A DNA stretch of 64,000 nucleotides from assembly GCA_037783545.1 (NCBI GenBank), contig JBBELK010000527.1, positions 180,202 through 244,201 on the forward strand, in the 5' to 3' direction. Numbering within the stretch: the stretch's first letter is position 1; the number at the start of each line of letters is the position of its first letter. Origin of the DNA: Henricia sp. BOLD:AAB3569 (taxonomy: Eukaryota; Echinodermata; Asteroidea; Spinulosida; Echinasteridae). The translations under genes were made by a program, and so were the position numbers. Under the pieces are notes generated by a model. The model was not told the origin of the DNA, did not search any database, and saw only the letters and a program-made list of their open reading frames with translations. Shown in pieces: positions 24,029 through 35,853 of the stretch.

Positions 24029-27000
24029 GAACTTCAAATTTTGCATGCTCCAAACACTCTATATTGCGCACTTGTCCTAAAAAATTGACAGACTTTCGCC
24101 GGGAAATAACAGAGAAATTTCAGAGTTTAGAAAAAAAACTGGGTTGGGGCTTCCTGGATGCTCCCGCAACCTGTGGCTGTCTGTACGCACCTCTTTGGTG
24201 TACTCCTGACTCCTGCGCATGCTCAGTCCTCCGGACTGTCGTTGACACGGCCCAGTTTGGGACGGGATTTTGGTCAAAGTGTAGTCCAAACGTCGGCAAA
24301 ATTGGAGGTCGAAAAATTTTCCGACGAACTTCAAATTTTGCATGCTCCAAACACTCTATATTGCGGACTTGTCCTAAAAAATTGACAGACTTTCGCCGGG
24401 AAATGGCAGAGAAATTTCAGAGTTTAGAAAAAAAACTGGGTTGGGGCTTCCTGGATGCTCCCGCAACCTGTGGCTGTCTGTACGCACCTCTTTGGTGTAC
24501 TCCTGACTCCTGCGCATGCTCAGTCCTTCGGACTGTCGTTGACACGGCCCAGTTTGGGACGGGATTTTGGTCAAAGTGTGGTCCAAACGTCGGCAAATTT
24601 GGAGGTCGAAAAAATTTCCGACGAACTTCAAATTTTGCATGCTCCAAACACTCTATATTGCGCACTTGTCCTAAAAAATTGACAGACTTTCGCCGGGAAA
24701 TGGCAGAGAAATTTCAGAGTTTAGAACAAAAACTGGGTTGGGGCTTCCTGGATGCTCCCGCAACCTGTGGCTGTCTGTACGCACCTCTTTGGTGTACTCC
24801 TGACTCCTGCGCATGCTCAGTCCTTCGGACTGTCGTTGACACGGCCCAGTTTGGGACGGGATTTTGGTCAAAGTGTGGTCCAAACGTCGGCAAATGTGGA
24901 GGTCGAAAAATTTTCCGACGAACTTCAAATTTTGCATGGTCCAAACACTCTATATTGCGCACTTGTCCTAAAAAATTGACAGACTTTCGCCGGGAAATGG
25001 CAGAGAAATTTCAGAGTTTAGAAAAAAAACTGGGTTGGGGCTTCCTGGATGCTCCCGCAACCTGTGGCTGTCTGTACGCACCTCTTTGGTGTACTCCTGA
25101 CTCCTGCGCATGCTCAGTCCTTCGGACTGTCGTTGACACGGCCCAGTTTGGGACGGGATTTTGGTCAAAGTGTGGTCCAAACGTCGGCAAATTTGGAGGT
25201 CGAAAAATTTTCCGACGAACTTCAAATTGTGCATGCTCCAAACACTCTATATTGCGCACTTGTCCTAAAAAATTGACAGACTTTCGCCGGGAAATGGCAG
25301 AGAAATTTCAGAGTTTAGAAAAAAAACTGGGTTGGGGCTTCCTGGATGCTCCCGCAACCTGTGGCTGTCTGTACGCACCTCTTTGGTGAACTCCTGACTC
25401 CTGCGCATGCTCAGTCCTTCGGACTGTCGTTGACACGGCCCAGTTTGGGACGGGATTTTGGTCAAAGTGTGGTCCAAACGTCGGCAAATTTGGAGGTCGA
25501 AACATTTTCCGACGAACTTCAAATTTTGCATGCTCCAAACACTCTATATTGCGCACTTGTCCTAAAAAATTGACAGACTTTCGCCGGGAAATGGCAGAGA
25601 AATTTCAGAGTTTAGAAAAAAAACTGGGTTGGGGCTTCCTGGATGCTCCCGCAACCTGTGGCTGTCTGTACGCACCTCTTTGGTGTACTCCTGACTCCTG
25701 CGCATGCTCAGTCCTTCGGACTGTCGTTGACACGGCCCAGTTTGGGACGGGAGTTTGGTCAAAGTGTGGTCCAAACGTCGGCAAATTTGGAGGTCGAAAA
25801 ATTTTCCGACGAACTTCAAATTTTGCATGCTCCAAACACTCTATATTGCGCACTTGTCCTAAAAAATTGACAGACTTTCGCCGGGAAATGGCAGAGAAAT
25901 TTCAGAGTTTAGAAAAAAAACTGGGTTGGGGCTTCCTGGATGCTCCCGCAACCTGTGGCTGTCTGTACGCACCTCTTTGGTGTACTCCTGACTCCTGCGC
26001 ATGCTCAGTCCTTCGGACTGTCGTTGACACGGCCCAGTTTGGGACGGGATTTTGGTCAAAGTGTGGTCCAAACGTCGGCAAATTTGGAGGTCGAAAAATT
26101 TTCCGACGAACTTCAAATTGTGCATGCTCCAAACACTCTATATTGCGCACTTGTCCTAAAAAATTGACAGACTTTCGCCGGGAAATGGCAGAGAAATTTC
26201 AGAGTTTAGAAAAAAAACTGGGTTGGGGCTTCCTGGATGCTCCCGCAACCTGTGGCTGTCTGTACGCACCTCTTTGGTGTACTCCTGACTCCTGCGCATG
26301 CTCAGTCCTTCGGACTGTCGTTGACACGGCCCAGTTTGGGACGGGATTTTGGTCAAAGTGTGGTCCAAACGTCGGCAAATTTGGAGGTCGAAAAATTTTC
26401 CGACGAACTTCAAATTTTGCATGCTCCAAACACTCTATATTGCGCACTTGTCCTAAAAAATTGACAGACTTTCGCCGGGAAATGGCAGAGAAATTTCAGA
26501 GTTTAGAAAAAAAACTGGATTGGGGCTTCCTGGATGCTCCCGCAACCTGTGGCTGTCTGTACGCACCTCTTTGGTGTACTCCTGACTCCTGCGCATGCTC
26601 AGTCCTTCGGACTGTCGTTGACACGGCCCAGTTTGGGACGGGATTTTGGTCAAAGTGTGGTCCAAACGTCGGCAAATTTGGAGGTCGAAAAATTTTCAGA
26701 CGAACTTCAAATTTTGCATGCTCCAAACACTCTATATTGCGCACTTGTCCTAAAAAATTGACAGACTTTGGCCGGGAAATGGCAGAGAAATTTCAGAGTT
26801 TAGAAAAAAAACTGGGTTGGGGCTTCCTGGATGCTCCCGCAACCTGTGGCTGTCTGTACGCACCTCTTTGGTGTACTCCTGACTCCTGCGCATGCTCAGT
26901 CCTTCGGACTGTCGTTGACACGGCCCAGTTTGGGACGGGATTTTGGTCAAAGTGTGGTCCAAGCGTCGGCAAATTTGGAGGTCGAAAAATTTTCCGACGA

Positions 27001-28222
27001 ACTTCAAATTTTGCATGCTCCAAACACTCTATATTGCGCACTTGTCCTAAAAAATTGACAGACTTTCGACGGGAAATGGCAGAGAAATTTCAGAGTTTAG
27101 AAAAAAAACTGGGTTGGGGCTTCCTGGATGCTCCCGCAACCTGTGGCTGTCTGTACGCACCTCTTTGGTGTACTCCTGACTCCTGCGCATGCTCAGTCCT
27201 TCGGACTGTCGTTGACACGGCCCAGTTTGGGACGGGATTTTGGTCAAAGTGTGGTCCAAACGTCGGCAAATTTGGAGGTCGAAAAATTTTCCAACGAACT
27301 TCAAATTTTGCATGCTCCAAACACTCTATATTGCGCACTTGTCCTAAAAAATTGACAGACTTTCGACGGGAAATGGCAGAGAAATTTCAGAGTTTAGAAA
27401 AAAAACTGGGTTGGGGCTTCCTGGATGCTCCCGCAACCTGTGGCTGTCTGTACGCACCTCTTTGGTGTACTCCTGACTCCTGCGCATGCTCAGTCCTTCG
27501 GACTGTCGTTGACACGGCCCAGTTTGGGACGGGATTTTGGTCAAAGTGTGGTCCAAACGTCGGCAAATTTGGAGGTCGAAAAATTTTCCGACGAACTTCA
27601 AATTTTGCATGCTCCAAACACTCTATATTGCGCACTTGTCCTAAAAAATTGACAGACTTTCGCCGGGAAATGGCAGAGAAATTTCAGAGTTTAGAAAAAA
27701 AACTGGGTTGGGGCTTCCTGGATGCTCCCGCAACCTGTGGCTGTCTGTACGCACCTCTTTGGTGTACTCCTGACTCCTGCGCATGCTCAGTCCTTCGGAC
27801 TGTCGTTGACACGGCCCAGTTTGGGACGGGATTTTGGTCAAAGTGTGGTCCAAACGTCGGCAAATTTGGAGGTCGAAAAATTTTCCGACGAACTTCAAAT
27901 TTTGCATGCTCCAAACACTCTATATTGCGCACTTGTCCTAAAAAATTGACAGACTTTCGCCGGGAAATGGCAGAGAAATTTCAGAGTTTAGAAAAAAAAA
28001 CTGGGTTGGGGCTTCCTGGATGCTCCCGCAACCTGTGGCTGTCTGTACGCACCTCTTTGGTGTACTCCTGACTCCTGCGCATGCTCAGTCCTTCGGACTG
28101 TCGTTGACACGGCCCAGTTTGGGACGGGATTTTGGTCAAAGTGTGGTCCAAACGTCGGCAAATTTGGAGGTCGAAAAATTTTCCGACGAACTTCAAATTT
28201 TGCATGCTCCAAACACTCTATA

Positions 28223-30611
28223 TTGCGCACTTGTCCTAAAAAATTGACAGACTTTCGCCGGGAAATGGCAGAGAAATTTCAGAGTTTAGAAAAAAAACTG
28301 GGTTGGGGCTTCCTGGATGCTCCCGCAACCTGTGGCTGTCTGTACGCACCTCTTTGGTGTACTCCTGACTCCTGCGCATGCTCAGTCCTTCGGACTGTCG
28401 TTGACACGGCCCAGTTTGGGACGGGATTTTGGTCAAAGTGTGGTCCAAACGTCGGCAAATTTGGAGGTCGAAAAATTTTCCGACGAACTTCAAATTTTGC
28501 ATGCTCCAAACACTCTATATTGCGCACTTGTCCTAAAAAAGTGACAGACTTTCGCCGGGAAATGGCAGAGAAATTTCAGAGTTTAGAAAAAAAAATGGGT
28601 TGGGGCTTCCTGGATGCTCCCGCAACCTGTGGCTGTCTGTACGCACCTCTTTGGTGTACTCCTGACTCCTGCGCATGCTCAGTCCTTCGGACTGTCGTTG
28701 ACACGGCCCAGTTCTGGACGGAATTTTGGTCAAAGTGTGGTCCAAACGTCGGCAAATTTGGAGGTCGAAAAATTTTCCGACGAACTTCAAATTTTGCATG
28801 CTCCAAACACTCAATATTGCGCACTTGTCCTAAAAAATTGACAGACTTTCGCCGGGAAATGGCAGAGAAATTTCAGAGTTTAGAAAAAAAACTGGGTTGG
28901 GGCTTCCTGGATGCTCCCGCAACCTGTGGCTGTCTGTACGCACCTCTTTGGTGTACTCCTGACTCCTGCGCATGCTCAGTCCTTCGGACTGTCGTTGACA
29001 CGGCCCAGTTTGGGACGGGATTTTGGTCAAAGTGTGGTCCAAACGTCGGCAAATTTGGAGGTCGAAAAATTTTCCGACGAACTTCAAATTTTGCATGCTC
29101 CAAACACTCTATATTGCGCACTTGTCCTAAAAAAGTGACAGACTTTCGCCGGGAAATGGCAGAGAAATTTCAGAGTTTAGAAAAAAAACTGGGTTGGGGC
29201 TTCCTGGATGCTCCCGCAACCTGTGGCTGTCTGTACGCACCTCTTTGGTGTACTCCTGACTCCTGCGCATGCTCAGTCCTTCGGACTGTCGTTGACACGG
29301 CCCAGTTCTGGACGGAATTTTGGTCAAAGTGTGGTCCAAACGTCGGCAAATTTGGAGGTCGAAAAATTTTCCGACGAACTTCAAATTTTGCATGCTCCAA
29401 ACACTCTATATTGCGCACTTGTCCTAAAAAATTGACAGACTTTCGCCGGGAAATGGCAGAGAAATTTCAGAGTTTAGAAAAAAAACTGGGTTGGGGCTTC
29501 CTGGATGCTCCCGCAACCTGTGGCTGTCGGTACGCACCTCTTTGGTGTACTCCTGATTCCTGCGCATGCTCAGTCTTTCGGACTGTCGTTGACACGGCCC
29601 AGTTTGGGACGGGATTTTGGTCAAAGTGTGGTCCAAACGACGGCAAATTTAGAGGTCGAAAAATGTTTCGTCGAACTTCAAATTTTGCATGCTCCAAACA
29701 CTCTATATTGCGCACTTGTCCTAAAAAATTGACAGACTTTCGCCCGGAAATGGCAGAGAAATTTCAGAGTTTAGAAACAAAACTAGGTTGGGGCTTCCTG
29801 GATGCTCCCGAAACCTGTGGCTGTCTGTACGCACCTCTTTGGTGTACTCCTGACTCCTGCGCATGCTCAGTCCTTCGGACTGTCGTTGACACGGCCCAGT
29901 TTAGGACGGGATTTTTGTCAAAGTGTGGTCCAAACGTCGGCAAATTTGGAGGTCGAAAAAATTTTCGACGAACTTCAAATCTTGCATGCTCCAAACACTC
30001 TATATTGCGCACTTGTCCTAAAAAATTGACAGACTTTCGCTGGGAAATGGCAGTGAAATTTCAGAGTTTAGAAAAAAAACTAGGTTGGGGCTTCCTGGAT
30101 GCTCCCGCAACCTGTGGCTGTCTGTACGCACCTCTTTGGTGTACTCCTGACTCCTGCGCATGCTCAGTCCTTCGGACTGTCGTTGACACGGCCCAGTTTG
30201 GGACGGGATTTTGGTCAAAGTGTGTTCCAAACGTCGGCAAATTTAGAGGTCGAAACATTTTCCGACGAACTTCAAATTTTGCATGCTCCAAACACTCTAT
30301 ATTGCGCACTTGTCCTAAAAAATTGACAGACTTTCGCCGGGAAATGGCAGAGAAATTTCAGAGTTTAGAAAAAAAACTGGGTTGGGGCTTCCTGGATGCT
30401 CCCGCAACCTGTGGCTGTCGGTACGCACCTCTTTGGTGTACTCCTGATTCCGGCGCATGCTTAGTCTTTCGGACTGTCGTTGACACGGCCCAGTTTGGGA
30501 CGGGATTTTGGTCAAAGTGTGGTCCAAACGACGGCAAATTTAGAGGTCGAAAAATGTTTCGTCGAACTTCAAATTTTGCATGCTCCAAACACTCTATATT
30601 GCGCACTTGTC
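28223..30611 (+). repeat. S297 zone II: dimer and trimer HORs
   Basis: Two units with AAAAAAGTGACAG and TTCTGGACGGAATTT, starting near 28520 and 29114, are 594 bp apart and alternate with consensus units. Then units with GTCGGTACGC, CTGATTCC, GACGGC and AAAATGTTTCGTC, starting near 29421 and 30312, are 891 bp apart. The latter type recurs in zone III. Confidence 0.85.
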
Positions 30612-31500
30612 CTAAAAAATTGACAGAATTTCGCCGGGAAATGGCAGAGAAATTTCAGAGTTTAGAAAAAAACTGGGTTGGGGCTTCCTGGATGCTCCCG
30701 CAACCTGTGGCTGTCTGTACGCACCTCTTTGGTGTACACCTGATTTCTGCGCATGCTCAGTCCTTCGGACTGTCGTTGACACGGCCCAGTTTGGGACGGG
30801 ATTTTGGTCAAAGTGTGGTCCAAACGTCGGCAAATTTGGAGGTCGATAAATTTGTCGACGAACTTCAAATTTTGCATGCTCCAAACACTCTATATTGCGC
30901 ACTTGTCCTAAAAAATTGACAGACTTTCGCCGGGAAATGGCAGAGAAATTTCAGAGTTTAGAAAAAAAACTGGGTTGGGGCTTCCTGGATGCTCCCGCAA
31001 CCTGTGGCTGTCTGTACGCACCTCTTTGGTGTACTCCTGACTCCTGCGCATGCTCAGTCCTTCGGACTGTCGTTGACACGGCCCAGTTTGGGACGGAATT
31101 TTGGTCAAAGTGTGGTCCAAACGTCGGCAAATTTGGAGGTCGAAAAATTGTCCGACGAACTTCAAATTTTGCATGCTCCAAACACTCTATATTGCGCACT
31201 TGTCCTAAAAAATTGACAGACTTTCGTGGGGAAATGGCAGAGAAATTTCAGAGTTTAGAAAAAAAACTGGGTTGGGGCTTCCTGGATGCTCCCGCAACCT
31301 GTGGCTGTCGGTACGCACCTCTTTGGTGTACTCCTGATTCCTGCGCATGCTCAGTCTTTCGGACTGTCGTTGACACGGCCCAGTTTGGGACGGGATTTTG
31401 GTCAAAGTGTGGTCCAAACGACGGCAAATTTAGAGGTCGAAAAATGTTTCGTCGAACTTCAAATTTTGCATGCTCCAAACACTCTATATTGCGCACTTGT

Positions 31501-31764
31501 CCTAAAAAATTGACAGAATTTCGCCGGGAAATGGCAGAGAGCTTCCTGGATGCTCCCGCAACCTGTGGCTGTCTGTACGCACCTCTTTGGTGTACTCCTG
31601 GCTCCTGCGCATGCTCAGTCCTTCGGACTGTCGTTGACACGGCCCAGTTTGGGACGGGATTTTGGTCAAAGTGTGGTCCAAACGTCGGCAAATTTGGAGG
31701 TCGAAACATTTTCCGACGAACTTCAAATTTTGCATGCTCCAAACACTCTATATTGCGCACTTGT
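31501..31764 (+). repeat. Truncated S297 unit, 264 bp, copy 1
   Basis: GGCAGAGA is joined directly to GCTTCCTGG, removing 33 bp that include the A run and CTGGGTTGG. The loss is in frame, so the neighbouring open frame continues through it. It follows a unit with AAAATGTTTCGTC and GACAGAATTTC. Confidence 0.93.
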
Positions 31765-32951
31765 CCTAAAAAATTGACAGACTTTCGCCGGAAAATGGCA
31801 GAGAAATTTCAGAGTTTAGAAAAAAACTGGGTTGGGGCTTCCTGGATGCTCCCGCAACCTGTGGCTGTCTGTACGCACCTCTTTGGTGTACTCCTGACTC
31901 CTGCGCATGCTCAGTCCTTCGGACTGTCGTTGACACGGCCCAGTTTGGGACGGAATTTTGGTCAAAGTGTGGTCCAAACGTCGGCAAATTTGGAGGTCGA
32001 ACAATTTTCCGACGAACTTCAAATTTTGCATGCTCCAAACACTCTATATTGCGCACTTGTCCTAAAAAATTGACAGACTTTCGCCGGGAAATGGCAGAGA
32101 AATTTCAGAGTTTAGAAAAAAAACTGGGTTGGGGCTTCCTGGATGCTCCCGCAACCTGTGGCTGTCTGTACGCACCTCTTTGGTGTACTCCTGGCTCCTG
32201 CGCATGCTCAGTCCTTCGGACTGTCGTTGACACGGCCCAGTTTGGGACGGGATTTTGGTCAAAGTGTGGTCCAAACGTCGGCAAATTTGGAGGTCGAAAC
32301 ATTTTCCGACGAACTTCAAATTTTGCATGCTCCAAACACTCTATATTGCGCACTTGTCCTAAAAAATTGACAGACTTTCGCCGGAAAATGGCAGAGAAAT
32401 TTCAGAGTTTAGAAAAAAACTGGGTTGGGGCTTCCTGGATGCTCCCGCAACCTGTGGCTGTCTGTACGCTCCTCTTTGGTGTACTCCTGACTCCTGCGCA
32501 TGCTCAGTCCTTTCGGACTGTCGTTGACACGGCCCAGTTCTGGACGGAATTTTGGTCAAAGTGTGGTCCAAACGTCGGCAAATTTGGAGGTCGAAAAATT
32601 TTCCGACGAACTTCAAATTTTGCATGCTCCAAACACTCTATATTGCGCACTTGTCCTAAAAAATTGACAGACTTTCGCCGGGAAATGGCAGAGAAATTTC
32701 AGAGTTTAGAAAAAAAACTGGGTTGGGGCTTCCTGGATGCTCCCGCAACCTGTGGCTGTCGGTACGCACCTCTTTGGTGTACTCCTGATTCCTGCGCATG
32801 CTCAGTCTTTCGGACTGTCGTTGACACGGCCCAGTTTGGGACGGGATTTTGGTCAAAGTGTGGTCCAAACGACGGCAAATTTAGAGGTCGAAAAATGTTT
32901 CGTCGAACTTCAAATTTTGCATGCTCCAAACACTCTATATTGCGCACTTGT

Positions 32952-33215
32952 CCTAAAAAATTGACAGAATTTCGCCGGGAAATGGCAGAGAGCTTCCTGG
33001 ATGCTCCCGCAACCTGTGGCTGTCTGTACGCACCTCTTTGGTGTACTCCTGGCTCCTGCGCATGCTCAGTCCTTCGGACTGTCGTTGACACGGCCCAGTT
33101 TGGGACGGGATTTTGGTCAAAGTGTGGTCCAAACGTCGGCAAATTTGGAGGTCGAAACATTTTCCGACGAACTTCAAATTTTGCATGCTCCAAACACTCT
33201 ATATTGCGCACTTGT
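32952..33215 (+). repeat. Truncated S297 unit, 264 bp, copy 2
   Basis: It has the same 33-bp deletion and the same preceding unit as copy 1, 1451 bp later. The interval equals five units less the 33-bp deletion and one A. Confidence 0.93.
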
Positions 33216-35589
33216 CCTAAAAAATTGACAGACTTTCGCCGGAAAATGGCAGAGAAATTTCAGAGTTTAGAAAAAAACTGGGTTGGGGCTTCCTGGATGC
33301 TCCCGCAACCTGTGGCTGTCTGTACGCACCTCTTTGGTGTACTCCTGAGTCCTGCGCATGCTCAGTCCTTCGGACTGTCGTTGACACGATCCAGTTCTGG
33401 ACGGAATTTTGGTCAAAGTGTGGTCCAAACGTCGGCAAATTTGGAGGTCGAAAAATTTTCCGACGAACTTCAAATTTTGCATGCTCCAAACACTCTATAT
33501 TGCGCACTTGTCCTAAAAAATTGACAGACTTTCGCCGGGAAATGGCAGAGAAATTTCAGAGTTTAGAAAAAAAACTGGGTTGGGGCTTCCTGGATGCTCC
33601 CGCAACCTGTGGCTGTCTGTACGCACCTCTTTGGTGTACTCCTGATTCCTGCGCATGCTCAGTCCTTCGGACTGTCGTTGACACGGCCCAGTTTGGGACG
33701 GGATTTTGGTCAAAGTGTGGTCCAAACGTCGGCAAATTTGGAGGTCGAAACATTTTCCGACGAACTTCAAATTTTGCATGCTCCAAACACTCTATATTGC
33801 GCACTTGTCCTAAACAATTGACAGACTTTCGCCGGGAAATGGCAGAGAAATTTCAGAGTTTAGAAAAAAACTGGGTTGGGGCTTCCTGGATGCTCCCGCA
33901 ACCTGTGGCTGTCTGTACGCACCTCTTTGGTGTACTCCTGACTCCTGCGCATGCTCAGTCCTTCGGACTGTCGTTGACACGGCCCAGTTTGGGACGGAAT
34001 TTTGGTCAAAGTGTGGTCCAAACGTCGGCAAATTTGGAGGTCGAACAATTTTCCGACGAACTTCAAATTTTGCATGCTCCAAACACTCTATATTGCGCAC
34101 TTGTCCTAAAAAATTGACAGACTTTCGCCGGGAAATGGCAGAGAAATTTCAGAGTTTAGAAAAAAAACTGGGTTGGGGCTTCCTGGATGCTCCCGCAACC
34201 TGTGGCTGTCTGTACGCACCTCTTTGGTGTACTCCTGGCTCCTGCGCATGCTCAGTCCTTCGGACTGTCGTTGACACGGCCCAGTTTGGGACGGGATTTT
34301 GGTCAAAGTGTGGTCCAAACGTCGGCAAATTTGGAGGTCGAAACATTTTCCGACGAACTTCAAATTTTGCATGCTCCAAACACTCTATATTGCGCACTTG
34401 TCCTAAAAAATTGACAGACTTTCGCCGGAAAATGGCAGAGAAATTTCAGAGTTTAGAAAAAAACTGGGTTGGGGCTTCCTGGATGCTCCCGCAACCTGTG
34501 GCTGTCTGTACGCTCCTCTTTGGTGTACTCCTGACTCCTGCGCATGCTCAGTCCTTTCGGACTGTCGTTGACACGGCCCAGTTCTGGACGGAATTTTGGT
34601 CAAAGTGTGGTCCAAACGTCGGCAAATTTGGAGGTCGAAAAATTTTCCGACGAACTTCAAATTTTGCATGCTCCAAACACTCTATATTGCGCACTTGTCC
34701 TAAAAAATTGACAGACTTTCGCCGGGAAATGGCAGAGAAATTTCAGAGTTTAGAAAAAAAACTGGGTTGGGGCTTCCTGGATGCTCCCGCAACCTGTGGC
34801 TGTCTGTACGCACCTCTTTGGTGTACACCTGATTCCTGCACATGCTCAGTCCTTCGGACTGTCGTTGACACGGCCCAGTTTGGGACGGGATTTTGGTCAA
34901 AGTGTGGTCCAAACGTCGGCAAATTTGGAGGTCGATAAATTTGTCGACGAACTTCAAATTTTGCATGCTCCAAACACTCTATATTGCGCACTTGTCCTAA
35001 AAAATTGACAGACTTTCGCCGGGAAATGGCAGAGAAATTTCAGAGTTTAGAAAAAAAACTGGGTTGGGGCTTCCTGGATGCTCCCGCAACCTGTGGCTGT
35101 CTGTACGCACCTCTTTGGTGTACTCCTGACTCCTGCGCATGCTCAGTCCTTCGGACTGTCGTTGACACGGCCCAGTTTGGGACGGAATTTTGGTCAAAGT
35201 GTGGTCCAAACGTCGGCAAATTTGGAGGTCGAAAAATTGTCCGACGAACTTCAAATTTTGCATGCTCCAAACACTCTATATTGCGCACTTGTCCTAAAAA
35301 ATTGACTGACTTTCGTGTGGAAATGGCAGAGAAATTTCAGAGTTTAGAAAAAAAACTGGGTTGGGGCTTCCTGGATGCTCCCGCAACCTGTGGCTGTCGG
35401 TACGCACCTCTTTGGTGTACTCCTGATTCCTGCGCATGCTCAGTCTTTCGGACTGTCGTTGACACGGCCCAGTTTGGGACGGGATTTTGGTCAAAGTGTG
35501 GTCCAAACGACGGCAAATTTAGAGGTCGAAAAATGTTTCGTCGAACTTCAAATTTTGCATGCTCCAAACACTCTATATTGCGCACTTGT

Positions 35590-35853
35590 CCTAAAAAATT
35601 GACAGAATTTCGCCGGGAAATGGCAGAGAGCTTCCTGGATGCTCCCGCAACCTGTGGCTGTCTGTACGCACCTCTTTGGTGTACTCCTGGCTCCTGCGCA
35701 TGCTCAGTCCTTCGGACTGTCGTTGACACGGCCCAGTTTGGGACGGGATTTTGGTCAAAGTGTGGTCCAAACGTCGGCAAATTTGGAGGTCGAAACATTT
35801 TCCGACGAACTTCAAATTTTGCATGCTCCAAACACTCTATATTGCGCACTTGT
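35590..35853 (+). repeat. Truncated S297 unit, 264 bp, copy 3
   Basis: The identical deletion lies 2638 bp after copy 2. Its left neighbours match those of copy 1 (CGTGTGGAAATGG here against CGTGGGGAAATGG) and its right neighbours match those of copy 2 (GATCCAG unit). It therefore looks like a recombinant of the two contexts. Confidence 0.93.

Larger units (their letters stand above)
19609..25389 (+). other. Long open frame (1926 codons) produced by the 297-bp period; probably not a gene
   Basis: The frame stays open because 297 is a multiple of three and this frame of the monomer has no stop. It would encode 19.5 near-identical 99-residue cysteine-rich repeats (about eight Cys each, including a CTPDSCACS stretch). 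It ends where one base change turns GGTGTACTCC into GGTGAACTCC, reopens in the same frame until the 9-base A run near 27990, and resumes at 28223. Everywhere the unit is 296 bp the frame is lost. There is no signal peptide, no unique flank and no third-position bias among copies. I read it as a by-product of the satellite. Confidence 0.6.
19207..28222 (+). repeat. S297 zone I: 297-bp monomers with an 8-unit register
   Basis: About 30 monomers. The first units carry edge damage (GTAGTCC, GCGCATTGTCC lacking one C, a 9-base A run). A marked unit with TTTCCCTGGG and TTTAGGAAGGG starts near 19609 and recurs near 21985, 2376 bp (8 units) later; the next three units also agree. Units with GAAATAACAGAG, TAGTCC and CTTTAAATT alternate with consensus units, giving 594-bp dimers and 891-bp trimers. 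AATTGTGCATG marks units near 25225 and 26116, 891 bp apart. Confidence 0.88.

Noticed and set aside
19609-30919. Three long plus-strand open frames (1926, 840 and 898 codons) as genes for a repetitive Cys-rich protein
   Set aside because: They exist only because 297 is a multiple of three. They start and stop at single-base changes or at A-run length changes inside the satellite, they overlap open frames on the other strand, and differences between copies show no codon pattern.
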